Assembly (NCBI RefSeq): GCF_020180945.1
Contig: NZ_JAIPUL010000001.1
Location: forward strand, 1,116,001-1,180,000
Direction: 5' to 3'
DNA length: 64,000 bases
Source: Lacticaseibacillus kribbianus
Lineage (GTDB): Bacteria; Bacillota; Bacilli; Lactobacillales; Lactobacillaceae
Below are positions 1 through 7,139 of this stretch, piece after piece. Within the stretch, counting starts at the first letter, position 1; each line of letters starts with the position of its first letter. A program made the position numbers and the translations under genes. Below the pieces are notes generated by a model. That model was not told the DNA's origin, searched no databases, and saw only the letters and a program-made list of their open reading frames with translations.

Positions 1-10
1 TGATGCTCAT
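1..10 (-). CDS. Start of a divergent gene (cro/antirepressor position), partial
   Basis: Read on the minus strand, an ATG at 10-8 follows a strong ribosome site (AAAGGAGGTGA, about 15-25) at normal spacing. Only three codons are inside the window. In phage lysogeny modules the gene divergent from the repressor is usually cro. This is inferred from position only. Confidence 0.45.
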
Positions 11-45
11 TGGCTCACCTCCTTTCTCAACACAAACAATCATAA

Positions 46-127
46 TCCGGTTAGACCGGAAACGCAAGAAGTTTTTCGACTTAACCGGAAATATTTTCTG
101 CTTTTCCTTGTATTTTTCCGGTACTGG
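46..127. promoter_or_regulatory. Repressor operator region between divergent genes
   Basis: A perfect inverted repeat TCCGGT-TAG-ACCGGA lies at 46-60. Further half-sites are AACCGG at 83-88 and TCCGGT at 117-122, the last inside the imperfect palindrome CCGGTACTGG. Spacing between the divergent starts is typical of CI/Cro operators. Binding by the repressor encoded at 158 is inferred. Confidence 0.55.
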
Positions 128-157
128 TATATAGTTACCTATAAAGAGGTGTCCAAT

Positions 158-826
158 ATGTCAGACTTAGGAAATAAAGCAATCTTCGGCAAGAACCTAA
201 CCGAAATGATGAATCAGAGGAAAATGTCGGTGACTGACTTGGCTTCTGCCCTTGGCTTCAGCACCTCAACCGTGTGGGACTGGGCGAACGGAAAGACCTA
301 CCCACGTATTGATAAGATTGAAATGATGGCCAATTATTTTGGTGTTAAGAAGTCAGCACTGGTTGAGCACCACGATAACGGTGTTCCTCTACCAATCCAC
401 ACCTACCCATACATCCCCGCCGCCATCTCTGCCGGTGCTCCTGCCACCGTGGACGCGATCACGCCTGACCAGCTCGAAGTCGTCGCGATTCCAGACGCCG
501 TCATGGGCAAGTGGGCGGGGCACACCGACATCAAGCTCATGCGCGCCAACGGTGAGAGCATGAACCGCGTCATCCCGGACGGCTCCCTTATCGGTGTCCA
601 CGCCGTGGACGACCCGGCAGACCTCAAGGACGGTGACATCGTGGTCTTCGACTGTGATGGTGAGTATGCCGTCAAGCGGTTCTTCAATGACCGCACGGGC
701 CGCGCGTACATCTTCCAGCCCGACTCAAGCAAGCCTGGCTTCGCGCCGATTGTTCGCCGGTACGACGATCCAGACCTCACAAACATCGTCGGCAAGGTCG
801 TCCTCTACGTGGTCGAACTCGCCTAG
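158..826 (+). CDS. CI/LexA-type phage repressor (XRE helix-turn-helix plus S24 peptidase)
   Basis: Predicted 222-residue self-cleaving repressor. An XRE helix-turn-helix covers about residues 10-65, and a LexA/CI C-terminal domain covers about 90-222. The likely cleavage bond is Ala92-Gly93 (ISAGAP). The catalytic pair is Ser134 (GESMN) and Lys173 (YAVKRF). The ATG at 158 is preferred over the in-frame GTG at 149 because AAAGAGGTG (143-151) sits six bases before it. By family knowledge it keeps lytic genes off and is inactivated through RecA after DNA damage. The 5' third is AT-rich and the 3' part GC-rich, as in mosaic phage genes. Confidence 0.88.
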   Translation: MSDLGNKAIFGKNLTEMMNQRKMSVTDLASALGFSTSTVWDWANGKTYPRIDKIEMMANYFGVKKSALVEHHDNGVPLPIHTYPYIPAAISAGAPATVDAITPDQLEVVAIPDAVMGKWAGHTDIKLMRANGESMNRVIPDGSLIGVHAVDDPADLKDGDIVVFDCDGEYAVKRFFNDRTGRAYIFQPDSSKPGFAPIVRRYDDPDLTNIVGKVVLYVVELA

Positions 827-902
827 CCCACTCCAGCGGCAGGCCCGTGCAAGCCGGGCCGCGGGCGTCAGCTTCAGACCTTAACAGAATGGGGAGAACT
901 AA

Positions 903-2102
903 ATGGTTGATAATACTAGCTTGGGCGCAGCCAAGCATGCCAAGAATGATGAATTCTACACACAATACAGCGACATTGAAGCTGAAATGAATGCTTATGT
1001 AGAATTTAACCCTGATGTCTTTCGTAACAAAACAATTCTATTGCCTTGCGATGATCCGGAGTGGTCAAACTTCACTAAATACTTTGCATCTAACTTCACC
1101 CGTTTTGGCTTAAAGAAGTTAATTTCCACTTCCTATGCCAAAAGCTCAGGTAGCCAGCAATTGACTTTATTTGAAATGGGCTCACCACTCTACGATGAGA
1201 AGCTGCACCCAGCTCATGGCAAGCTTTTCACGCTGACCCGTGATACGAACCATTCGGGCCAGATTGATACTGACGATATCGTGTTTTCTGGATATCTTGA
1301 TGGTGATGGTGACTTTCGGTCACCAGAGATTCGCAAATTACGAGATGAGGCGGACATTATTATCACCAATCCACCCTTCTCACTATTCCGCGAGTTTCTG
1401 GCATGGATTGTGGAAGCTAATAAGAAATTTATTATTATCGGAAACATGAACGCGATCACCTATAAGACTGTATTCCCACTGATTAGCCATAACCAGCTTT
1501 GGTTAGGATACTCAATTCATTCCGGCGACCGAAAATTTAATGTTCCTGATTCTTATCCGTTGAACGCGGCCGGTTACGGTATCGATTCGGACGGCAAGAA
1601 GTTTATCCGGGTCAAGGGGGTACGATGGTTTACCAACATAGACCATGGCAAGCGGCACGAACAACTGATCCTCGACACTGTGGAACATAATCTGAAATTT
1701 AACAAAAAATTGCGGAAGAAGTTTGAAAAGGACTATGGCAAGCTTGAATACCCCCACTACGACAACTACGATGCCATCGAAGTGCCCTTTACCGATGCAA
1801 TTCCGAGTGACTACGACGGCGTTATGGGGGTACCAATAACGTTTATGGACAAGTACAACCCTGAACAGTTTGAAATTATAGGCATGGCGGAAAACGAAGA
1901 TTTGTATAAACTAAAAACTAGGATTTATACTTCTGACGAAAAGAAAAATGCTTACTTTGCTAAATTTGGTAGAAATGGGCAGTACGATTTGAATGCGAGC
2001 GGAGTGGTAAAGCAACGGGGACGTTTCGAAAAAGTCTATCAGCGGTTATTGATTCGTCAAAAAAATGGAGATTTTTCAAATGAAAACAACACTGCACACT
2101 GA
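903..2102 (+). CDS. EcoRI-family adenine-specific DNA methyltransferase
   Basis: A 399-residue protein resembling the EcoRI-type adenine methyltransferase family. It has an NPPF catalytic motif at about residues 156-159 ([10 protein letters not shown]) followed by the family-like [11 protein letters not shown] stretch. By family knowledge it would place N6-methyladenine at a specific DNA site using S-adenosylmethionine. The start is well set by GGGGAGAACTAA-ATG. It overlaps the next gene by 23 bases, so the two are probably translated together. Its low G+C and position between repressor and integrase mark it as cargo of the mobile element. It could be the protective half of a restriction-like pair or an orphan methylase. 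The recognition site is unknown. Confidence 0.82.
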   Translation: MVDNTSLGAAKHAKNDEFYTQYSDIEAEMNAYVEFNPDVFRNKTILLPCDDPEWSNFTKYFASNFTRFGLKKLISTSYAKSSGSQQLTLFEMGSPLYDEKLHPAHGKLFTLTRDTNHSGQIDTDDIVFSGYLDGDGDFRSPEIRKLRDEADIIITNPPFSLFREFLAWIVEANKKFIIIGNMNAITYKTVFPLISHNQLWLGYSIHSGDRKFNVPDSYPLNAAGYGIDSDGKKFIRVKGVRWFTNIDHGKRHEQLILDTVEHNLKFNKKLRKKFEKDYGKLEYPHYDNYDAIEVPFTDAIPSDYDGVMGVPITFMDKYNPEQFEIIGMAENEDLYKLKTRIYTSDEKKNAYFAKFGRNGQYDLNASGVVKQRGRFEKVYQRLLIRQKNGDFSNENNTAH

Positions 2103-3246
2103 TTGGACAGTTGGCGATGTCTGCCAAGGCTTCGTCTATGACAAAAACGAAGGCAAGGGTCTCTTTGGCCTTGATGGTCAACTGATCATTCAACCAGAAT
2201 ACCAACGTAATTACATTTACGGTGATGGTAAAAAGGACGTGGCCGTTGTCGAGTCTTTGTTCAAAGGCTACCCACTAGGATTGATTTACTTTGTCAAGAA
2301 TCCAGATGGGAAATATGAAGTGTTAGACGGCCAGCAACGCATCACCTCGTTTGCTCGCTTTGTCAATCGGTCATGGCCATTTGCGGTCAATGTAAACGGT
2401 AAGCCCCGCTACTTTGATAGCCTCGATGCCGACCAGCAGAGGCTGATTATTGATGCGCCATTGACAATATATGTGTGTGAGGGCGAGCCCTCTGAGATTC
2501 AAGAGTGGTTTGAGACTATCAACATTGCAGGTGTTCCCCTCACTAAGCAAGAACTTAGGAATGCTTCATACCACGGACCATTCGTTACCCAAGCACGTGC
2601 TGTATTTTCTAACACCGGAAACGCCAATATGAACAGATGGCAAGCTTACATTAAGGGTGACCCGAAACGTCAAGCCATTCTAGAAACTGCTCTCGACTGG
2701 GTTAGCAACCACAACATTGACGAATATATGGCAGAACATCGCTATGACAGTGATATCTCGCAACTCCAAACTTTCTTTGATACAGTTATCGATTGGGTCG
2801 ACAAACTTTTTGATTACACCGGCCCAGAAATGCGTGGTCTAGATTGGGGAGATTTGTACCGTACGTACCACACGAACGCCTATTCAAAAGACACCGTAAA
2901 CGATCGAGTGTCTACTTTACTTGCTGATTTTGAGGTGACAGATAAACACGGCATCTTTGAATACGTTCTAGGTGGAGAGAAAAAAACCGAGCTTCTAAAC
3001 GTTCGCGTTTTCGACCCTAAAACTAAGAAAACCGTTTACGATGCACAAACAAAGGATGCTAGGAACCGCGCAGTATCTAACTGTCCACTATGTGCACTCG
3101 GACATGGTAACAACTCAACTCGCATTTATAAGCTCAACGAGATGGATGCGGATCACGTAACTGCATGGAGCAAAGGCGGGTCAACTGATATCTCAAACTG
3201 CCAAATGTTGTGTGAGACACATAATCGTGCAAAAGGGAACCGGTAA
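2080..3246 (+). CDS. DUF262 (DGQQR) plus HNH nuclease protein, GmrSD-like
   Basis: A 388-residue protein with an N-terminal DUF262/ParB-like domain (DGQQR at about 83-87; upstream PEYQRNY) and a C-terminal HNH nuclease. The HNH region shows CPLC at about 335-338, DADHV near 356-360, a WSKGGSTD turn and [10 protein letters not shown] at the end. This is the layout of GmrSD and related nucleotide-dependent defence nucleases. Start 2080 is chosen over 2065 because GGAG (2067-2070) is correctly spaced for it. It overlaps the methyltransferase stop, which suggests a functional pair: methylation marking self DNA and this protein cutting. That role is inferred, since canonical GmrSD cuts modified DNA and has no partner methylase. 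Confidence 0.8.
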   Translation: MKTTLHTDWTVGDVCQGFVYDKNEGKGLFGLDGQLIIQPEYQRNYIYGDGKKDVAVVESLFKGYPLGLIYFVKNPDGKYEVLDGQQRITSFARFVNRSWPFAVNVNGKPRYFDSLDADQQRLIIDAPLTIYVCEGEPSEIQEWFETINIAGVPLTKQELRNASYHGPFVTQARAVFSNTGNANMNRWQAYIKGDPKRQAILETALDWVSNHNIDEYMAEHRYDSDISQLQTFFDTVIDWVDKLFDYTGPEMRGLDWGDLYRTYHTNAYSKDTVNDRVSTLLADFEVTDKHGIFEYVLGGEKKTELLNVRVFDPKTKKTVYDAQTKDARNRAVSNCPLCALGHGNNSTRIYKLNEMDADHVTAWSKGGSTDISNCQMLCETHNRAKGNR

Positions 3247-3297
3247 CCCTTACGCCCAAGTAATTAAACCAGTCCGTTGGCGTTTGGCAAACAAAAA

Positions 3298-3337
3298 GCG
3301 TCTACCCCACTAATCTTGGCGGACCGTGGGTAGACGC
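3298..3337 (+). terminator. Hairpin after the nuclease gene
   Basis: Arms GCGTCTACCC (3298-3307) and GGGTAGACGC (3328-3337), extendable by CAC/GTG with one bulge. There is no U-tract, so it may be an RNA-stability or att-arm structure rather than a true terminator. Confidence 0.35.
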
Positions 3338-3360
3338 GCAAACAAACGCTCGAAGCGAAC

Positions 3361-3391
3361 TACTGGAGTGCGCTCTTTGCGTACTCCAGTA
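3361..3391 (+). promoter_or_regulatory. Strong hairpin just before the integrase ribosome site
   Basis: TACTGGAGT at 3361-3369 pairs with ACTCCAGTA at 3383-3391. The stem continues inward with GCGC/GCGT to a TCTTT loop, about 13 pairs in all. It ends 9 bases before GGAGGT of the integrase. It could limit translation of int or act as a protein-binding palindrome. Confidence 0.45.
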
Positions 3392-3409
3392 TAGCACATG
3401 GAGGTACTC

Positions 3410-4567
3410 ATGGCATCAATCGAAAAACGCGGCAAGACCTACGGCTACCGCGTCCGGTACAAGGATACGGACGGCATCTGGCGCGAAAAGTCTAAGTCCG
3501 GGTTCCGCACGAAGAAACTGGCAGAAGCAGCTGCGGCGGAAGTCGAGCACGACAAGCGCTCTGGTGCTGACCTGTCCGATGTGACGCTGCTTGCCTACTA
3601 TGATCGGTGGCTCGCCACCTTCAAGGCTGGTAAGCACTCACAAATTACCGAGGCCAGGTACGCTACTATCCGCAAAGCGCTGGCGGAGTATTTCGGCAGC
3701 GACCAGCCGCTTAAAGAGATAACGCGCACGACGTGGCAGACCTTCATCAACGCCTATGCCGCCGGAACCGTAACGCCGCGCAACGCCAAGCAACCTAAGC
3801 CACGGTCGCACGACACTGTGTCCAAGCTGAACGGCTACATCAAGGCTATGTGTGAGGACGCTATCGCTGACCGTATTCTGACTGCGAACTTTGCAGCGCG
3901 GGTGGTCAACCCTGGCACCGCCGCCAAAGCAAGTGACTTGAAGTTCCTTGAGCTTGACGAGTTCTCCGCCCTGCTCGTCTATTGCCGCGAGCACGCCAAG
4001 CTGTCGAGTATGTACCTATACTGCATCGCCGCCGCAATTCTCACCGGGTGCCGAGCTTCCGAGCTGATTGCGCTCCAGTGGGCCGACGTCGACCTAGGTG
4101 CTCGCATTATCCACGTCACGAAGTCGTGGGATTACGTCTACGGCACGGGATTCAAGCCCACTAAGACACCCTCTGGCGTGCGAGACATAGACATACCGGA
4201 CGAGCTTGTGGCGATGCTCCAGAAGCTGCACAGCGAGCAGACGGCGGCCAACCTGCGTACCGGCTACCGCGACGAGCTGGACATGGTATTCCGCAACAAT
4301 CGCCACCAAGTACCGAGCGACTACGCGCTGAACCACGGACTCAAGCGTGTGGAGGACAAGCTCGGCTTCCCGTCGCCTGTCACCTTCCACGGGCTCCGGC
4401 ACACCCACGTGAGCTACCTGCTCGCCAAGGGCGTTGACATCGCCTATATCTCCAGACGGCTCGGTCACTCGGATATCACGATCACGCTTCGGGTCTACCA
4501 GCATCTGCTGAAAGCTCACGAGCAGGAACAAGCACAAGCGGCGGTAAAAGCACTGTCTGCGCTGTGA
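3410..4567 (+). CDS. int: Phage-type tyrosine integrase
   Basis: A 385-residue site-specific recombinase of the lambda/Tn916 integrase class. The N-terminus (EKRGKTYGYRVRYKD) is an arm-DNA-binding domain. A core-binding SAM-like region follows at about 55-160. Catalytic residues are Arg215 (TGCRASEL), the HGLRH box with His327 and Arg330, His near 353 (RLGHSD) and Tyr363 (RVYQH). Start 3410 follows GGAGGT at 3401-3406. The upstream in-frame ATG at 3398 overlaps that ribosome site and is rejected. The gene lies beside the putative attR, as expected for element integration and excision. Confidence 0.92.
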   Translation: MASIEKRGKTYGYRVRYKDTDGIWREKSKSGFRTKKLAEAAAAEVEHDKRSGADLSDVTLLAYYDRWLATFKAGKHSQITEARYATIRKALAEYFGSDQPLKEITRTTWQTFINAYAAGTVTPRNAKQPKPRSHDTVSKLNGYIKAMCEDAIADRILTANFAARVVNPGTAAKASDLKFLELDEFSALLVYCREHAKLSSMYLYCIAAAILTGCRASELIALQWADVDLGARIIHVTKSWDYVYGTGFKPTKTPSGVRDIDIPDELVAMLQKLHSEQTAANLRTGYRDELDMVFRNNRHQVPSDYALNHGLKRVEDKLGFPSPVTFHGLRHTHVSYLLAKGVDIAYISRRLGHSDITITLRVYQHLLKAHEQEQAQAAVKALSAL

Positions 4568-4568
4568 G

Positions 4569-4588
4569 TTTGTGGGAATTTTGTGGGA
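4569..4588 (+). repeat. Direct repeats, possible integrase arm sites
   Basis: TTTGTGGGA occurs twice, at 4569-4577 and 4580-4588, one helical turn apart, directly after the integrase stop. Integrases of this class bind such short direct repeats near att. The role is inferred. Confidence 0.45.
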
Positions 4589-4620
4589 TAACAGGTCAGA
4601 AAAGCCGGTACAGCGGCACC

Positions 4621-4640
4621 ATTTAATCCTGTACTCTCCT
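4621..4640 (+). other. Putative attR: tRNA 3'-end-like segment
   Basis: The segment TTTAATCCTGTACTCTCC looks like the T-loop, T-stem and acceptor 3' strand of a tRNA whose 5' acceptor would read GGAGAGT, as in many tRNA-Ser genes. No rest of a tRNA precedes it here. A terminator follows at once. This fits a duplicated tRNA 3' end left at attR, with the whole tRNA at attL outside the window. Confidence 0.45.
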
Positions 4641-4667
4641 CTTGAAACGCTGATATGACAGCGTTCC

Positions 4668-4695
4668 GCAGCCTTTCGGGGCTGCTGTTTTTTTT
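4668..4695 (+). terminator. Intrinsic terminator after putative attR
   Basis: GCAGCC (4668-4673) pairs with GGCTGC (4680-4685), followed by eight T. A second perfect palindrome, AACGCTG/CAGCGTT at 4646-4665, lies just before. It is probably the original terminator of the target tRNA. Confidence 0.8.
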
Positions 4696-4753
4696 ACCCA
4701 AAAATGGTCTGGCGGTCTCAGTGTGCCATTCCCCGCCCAACGCAATTCCGCGC

Positions 4754-4759
4754 TATAAT
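4754..4759 (+). promoter_or_regulatory. -10 element of the RNase H gene
   Basis: TATAAT lies 48 bases before the start codon of the RNase H gene. No good -35 is seen at 17 bases. Confidence 0.5.
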
Positions 4760-4807
4760 GGACATGCACGACGAACCACAACGATTCGTCCCTGAAAGGA
4801 GTCTCAC

Positions 4808-5452
4808 ATGACAAGTTACAACACCCTCAACATCTATTCCGACGGTTCCTCGGTGGCTGGCAAGGCCGCCGGCGAACACATCACGGCAAGCGACCAGAGC
4901 GGCTGGGCCTTCGTTGTCGTCAACAACGACACCGACCCGGCGACCAAGCTGCTTCAAAACGCCGGTCAGGTCACCGGCGCCACCATCGACCGCGCCGAGC
5001 TGACCGCCATCATCGCCGCCCTGAAGGCCATCAGCGCCGCTGGCATCGAGGCCGAGACCATTCGCGCCTTCATCGACCGTCAGAACCTGGTCGGCAGCTG
5101 GAACGGCGAGTACGTCGTGATCACCAAGAATGCCGATGGTACAAAGACCGGCACCTGGACGAAGGTCAAAAAGCCGGCCTTCAACCAGGGAAACGGCCAG
5201 GTGGCGCGCAATGCTGGTGTCACGATTGCCAACGCGGACCTGTGGGACGAACTCGTGGCCGCGGCCAACGCCATCTCAGGCCACGTGGTCTTCGAATGGA
5301 TGCCCAACGAGCACGACCGCGACGCCCAAGGCCGAGTGGTCGGCAAGACGGTACCCAAGCGCAGTGCAGATGCGGAAACAAACGCCCACGGTGCCAGCAC
5401 GTTCAATCGCCTGGTCGACGGCCTCGCCGATGCGGCCAAGCTGGGCCACTAA
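4808..5452 (+). CDS. RNase H-like protein
   Basis: A 214-residue protein with the RNase HI active-site pattern: Asp12 in YSDGS, Glu64 in DRAELTA, Asp90 in FIDRQ, then WMPNEHDRD (about 167-175) and the last acidic position in NRLVDGLADAA near the C-terminus. By family knowledge it would cut the RNA strand of RNA-DNA hybrids. It is longer than the roughly 155-residue core and has an insert rich in Lys/Thr/Asn after residue 100. The ribosome site GAAAGGAG precedes the ATG. It stands alone with its own promoter and terminator. Confidence 0.85.
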   Translation: MTSYNTLNIYSDGSSVAGKAAGEHITASDQSGWAFVVVNNDTDPATKLLQNAGQVTGATIDRAELTAIIAALKAISAAGIEAETIRAFIDRQNLVGSWNGEYVVITKNADGTKTGTWTKVKKPAFNQGNGQVARNAGVTIANADLWDELVAAANAISGHVVFEWMPNEHDRDAQGRVVGKTVPKRSADAETNAHGASTFNRLVDGLADAAKLGH

Positions 5453-5483
5453 TCAGTTAATCATTTCAATCGGTTTCACGTCG

Positions 5484-5513
5484 CGCCGCCATCCTTGAGA
5501 TGGCGGCGTTTTT
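5484..5513 (+). terminator. Intrinsic terminator of the RNase H gene
   Basis: CGCCGCCATC-CTTGA-GATGGCGGCG followed by TTTTT. Confidence 0.9.
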
Positions 5514-5542
5514 GTTGTTCAAGCGGCCGGGAAACCCGGGCC

Positions 5543-5565
5543 AAACAAAAAAGGCCGCACCGGCC
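5543..5565 (-). terminator. Intrinsic terminator of the DUF960 gene
   Basis: GGCCG-CAC-CGGCC with an A-run at 5543-5552, which is the U-tract on the minus strand. A T-run on the other side may make it work in both directions. Confidence 0.7.
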
Positions 5566-5580
5566 ATTTTTGTCTGACAC

Positions 5581-5895
5581 TTAATGTCCGTCGGCCTCCG
5601 CCGGCAGCAGGATGGTCTGGCGCTGCCCGTCGTCGTAGGCCATGACCGTCTTGGGAAAGCTGCTCTGGTAGGTGAACGGCAGATCCACGGCAATCTGGGT
5701 GTCGTCGCCTTCCTGGGAGAAGGCCACCGTCAGCTTGCCCTGTGTGTTCAGCAGGTCGAAGCGCAACCAGTTGCCCAGCGGGACGACTCCCTGCAGGGTC
5801 TGGTCGATGATCAGCCAGATGCTGTCGATGATCTCGCCAGGCACCTGCGAGATGACGCCGAAGGTCGCAAAGCGACTGTGTTCTGGTGTAAACAT
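5581..5895 (-). CDS. DUF960-like small protein
   Basis: A 104-residue soluble protein that resembles DUF960 proteins of Firmicutes: an N-terminal FTPEHSRFATFGV strand, a central helix (IIDSIWLIIDQT) and a C-terminal MAYDDGQRQTILLPAE segment. No catalytic residues are evident and no function is established for the family. The start is supported by GGGGGAG eight bases before ATG. It lies downstream of the ybaK-like gene on the same strand with a short gap, so the two may share a transcript. Confidence 0.65.
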   Translation of the reverse strand: MFTPEHSRFATFGVISQVPGEIIDSIWLIIDQTLQGVVPLGNWLRFDLLNTQGKLTVAFSQEGDDTQIAVDLPFTYQSSFPKTVMAYDDGQRQTILLPAEADGH

Positions 5896-5910
5896 GTTGT
5901 CTCCCCCTTT

Positions 5911-6423
5911 TTAGCCGGCCTGCTCGGTCAGGCTGGTGATGTCTTGGAACTTGGCCCCGACCAGCTCGGCCAGGTCCTTGGGGTTAACCCCCACGGAGCG
6001 GCCGATTTTGCCGGCCGACACCAGAATCTCGTCCTCCTCGAGCGCCTCGGTGCCGATGAAAATCGGGTAGCGGTAGCGCGCGTGGATGCCGATCGGCGTG
6101 TTGGCGCCGTGCTCGTAGCCGGTGGTTTTCACCAGGTCGCGCAGGGGCACCATCCCCACCTTCTTGTTGCCGGATGCGGCGGCGAGCAGCTTGTAGTCGA
6201 TGTGCCGATCCAACGGCACCACGCCGACCACCGGACCGGTCTTGTTGCCGGTCAGCACCAGCGTCTTGTAGATGCGGTGCTCGGGCACGCCGATGTGGTC
6301 GACGGACAGCTGCGCCACGTCGCCCTCCGCGTGGGTCGGGAACTCGTAGGGCACGTAGGCGACACCGGCCTTGTCCAGCATCTTCTCGACGAGGGTCTTG
6401 TCTTCTTTCTTTTTCTTGCTCAT
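5911..6423 (-). CDS. ybaK: YbaK/EbsC-type Cys-tRNA(Pro) deacylase
   Basis: A 170-residue protein of the YbaK/ProX editing family. By family knowledge it hydrolyses Cys-tRNA(Pro) formed by mistake by prolyl-tRNA synthetase. The family pattern is visible: YEFPTHAEGDVAQLSVDHIG, YKTLVLTG, VGVVPLDRHIDYKLLAAASGNKKV and the EHGANTPIGI loop. Start 6423 is chosen because GGGGAGG lies five bases upstream. An upstream in-frame start at 6504 would add a run without family resemblance. The N-terminus is very Lys-rich (MSKKKKEDK). Confidence 0.88.
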   Translation of the reverse strand: MSKKKKEDKTLVEKMLDKAGVAYVPYEFPTHAEGDVAQLSVDHIGVPEHRIYKTLVLTGNKTGPVVGVVPLDRHIDYKLLAAASGNKKVGMVPLRDLVKTTGYEHGANTPIGIHARYRYPIFIGTEALEEDEILVSAGKIGRSVGVNPKDLAELVGAKFQDITSLTEQAG

Positions 6424-6543
6424 GTCATCCTCCCCTTCTATCATCCCACTTGAAGCGACGCGCTGCAACGTTGCGGCCGCGCGAGCAAGTCGACACAGCA
6501 CCACCGGGTATCCGGCCGTTGCAAAACGTCACACTCTGCTGTG

Positions 6544-6573
6544 GTCGGGCGACGAAGCGCAACGCGCCCTGGG
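6544..6573 (+). repeat. Fragment of the GTCGGGC...CGCCCTGGG intergenic repeat
   Basis: A short version of the repeat family: GTCGGGC, a GCAACGC core and GCGCCCTGGG, ending one base before the A-run of the apt terminator. It appears to be an internal deletion of the 120-bp unit seen at 12.5 and 21 kb. Confidence 0.6.
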
Positions 6574-6607
6574 ACAAAAAACCGGCAAGACCTAAGCCTT
6601 GCCGGTT
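6574..6607 (-). terminator. Intrinsic terminator of apt
   Basis: AACCGGCAAG (6580-6589) pairs with CTTGCCGGTT (6598-6607). The A-run before it is the U-tract on the minus strand. Confidence 0.9.
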
Positions 6608-6611
6608 GGAC

Positions 6612-7139
6612 TTATTTGCCTTGGTAGGTGGTCAGGGTGAACATGTCGTAGTCCTTGATCTTGTCGCGGCCGTGCAGGTCCGACAGCTCCACCAGAAAGG
6701 CGGTGCCGACCACGACGCCGCCGAGCTTCTCAACCAGCTCGATGGTCGCGGCGATGGTGCCGCCGGTCGCCAGCAGGTCGTCGCAGACCAGCACGCGCTG
6801 GCCGGGGCGAATCGCGTCCTGGTGCAGGTACAGGGTTGCCTGGCCGTACTCCAGGTCGTAGCTCGCGCTCACGGTCGGGCGCGGCAGCTTGCCCTTCTTG
6901 CGCGCCGGGGCGAAGCCGACGCCCAGCTTGTAGGCCACCGGGCAGCCGACGATGAAGCCGCGCGCCTCGGGACCCACGATCATCTCCACGTTCTTGTCCT
7001 TGGCGTAGGCCACGATTTCATCGGTGGCCGCCGCGTAGGCCGCCCCATCCGCCATCAAAGGCGAGATATCGCGGAACACGATGCCGGGCTCGGGAAAATC
7101 GGGAACGCTTGCGATGTAGTCCTTGAAATTAATTGCCAT
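6612..7139 (-). CDS. apt: Adenine phosphoribosyltransferase
   Basis: A 175-residue enzyme joining adenine and PRPP to give AMP in purine salvage. It has the PRPP loop [13 protein letters not shown], the family stretch [15 protein letters not shown] and the EARGFI segment. Length matches the usual 170-180 residues. Start 7139 follows GAGAGG by seven bases. The longer form from 7154 is rejected. The start lies 11 bases inside recJ, so the two are translationally coupled; recJ-apt is a conserved pair in Bacilli. Confidence 0.96.
   Translation of the reverse strand: MAINFKDYIASVPDFPEPGIVFRDISPLMADGAAYAAATDEIVAYAKDKNVEMIVGPEARGFIVGCPVAYKLGVGFAPARKKGKLPRPTVSASYDLEYGQATLYLHQDAIRPGQRVLVCDDLLATGGTIAATIELVEKLGGVVVGTAFLVELSDLHGRDKIKDYDMFTLTTYQGK

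Larger units (their letters stand above)
1..4640. mobile_element. Right end of an integrated temperate-phage-like element (partial)
   Basis: The order divergent gene, CI-type repressor, cargo genes, tyrosine integrase, attachment-like site is that of a phage lysogeny module or a related integrative element. The cargo genes at 903-3246 are clearly richer in A+T than the host genes to the right. The proposed right boundary is the tRNA-like segment ending near 4640. The rest of the element lies left of the window, so whether it is an intact prophage, a satellite or a remnant cannot be told. Confidence 0.7.

Noticed and set aside
842-860. Terminator after the phage repressor (GGCCCG/CGGGCC hairpin)
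   Set aside because: The stem is short and no U-tract follows, so it was not listed as a feature.
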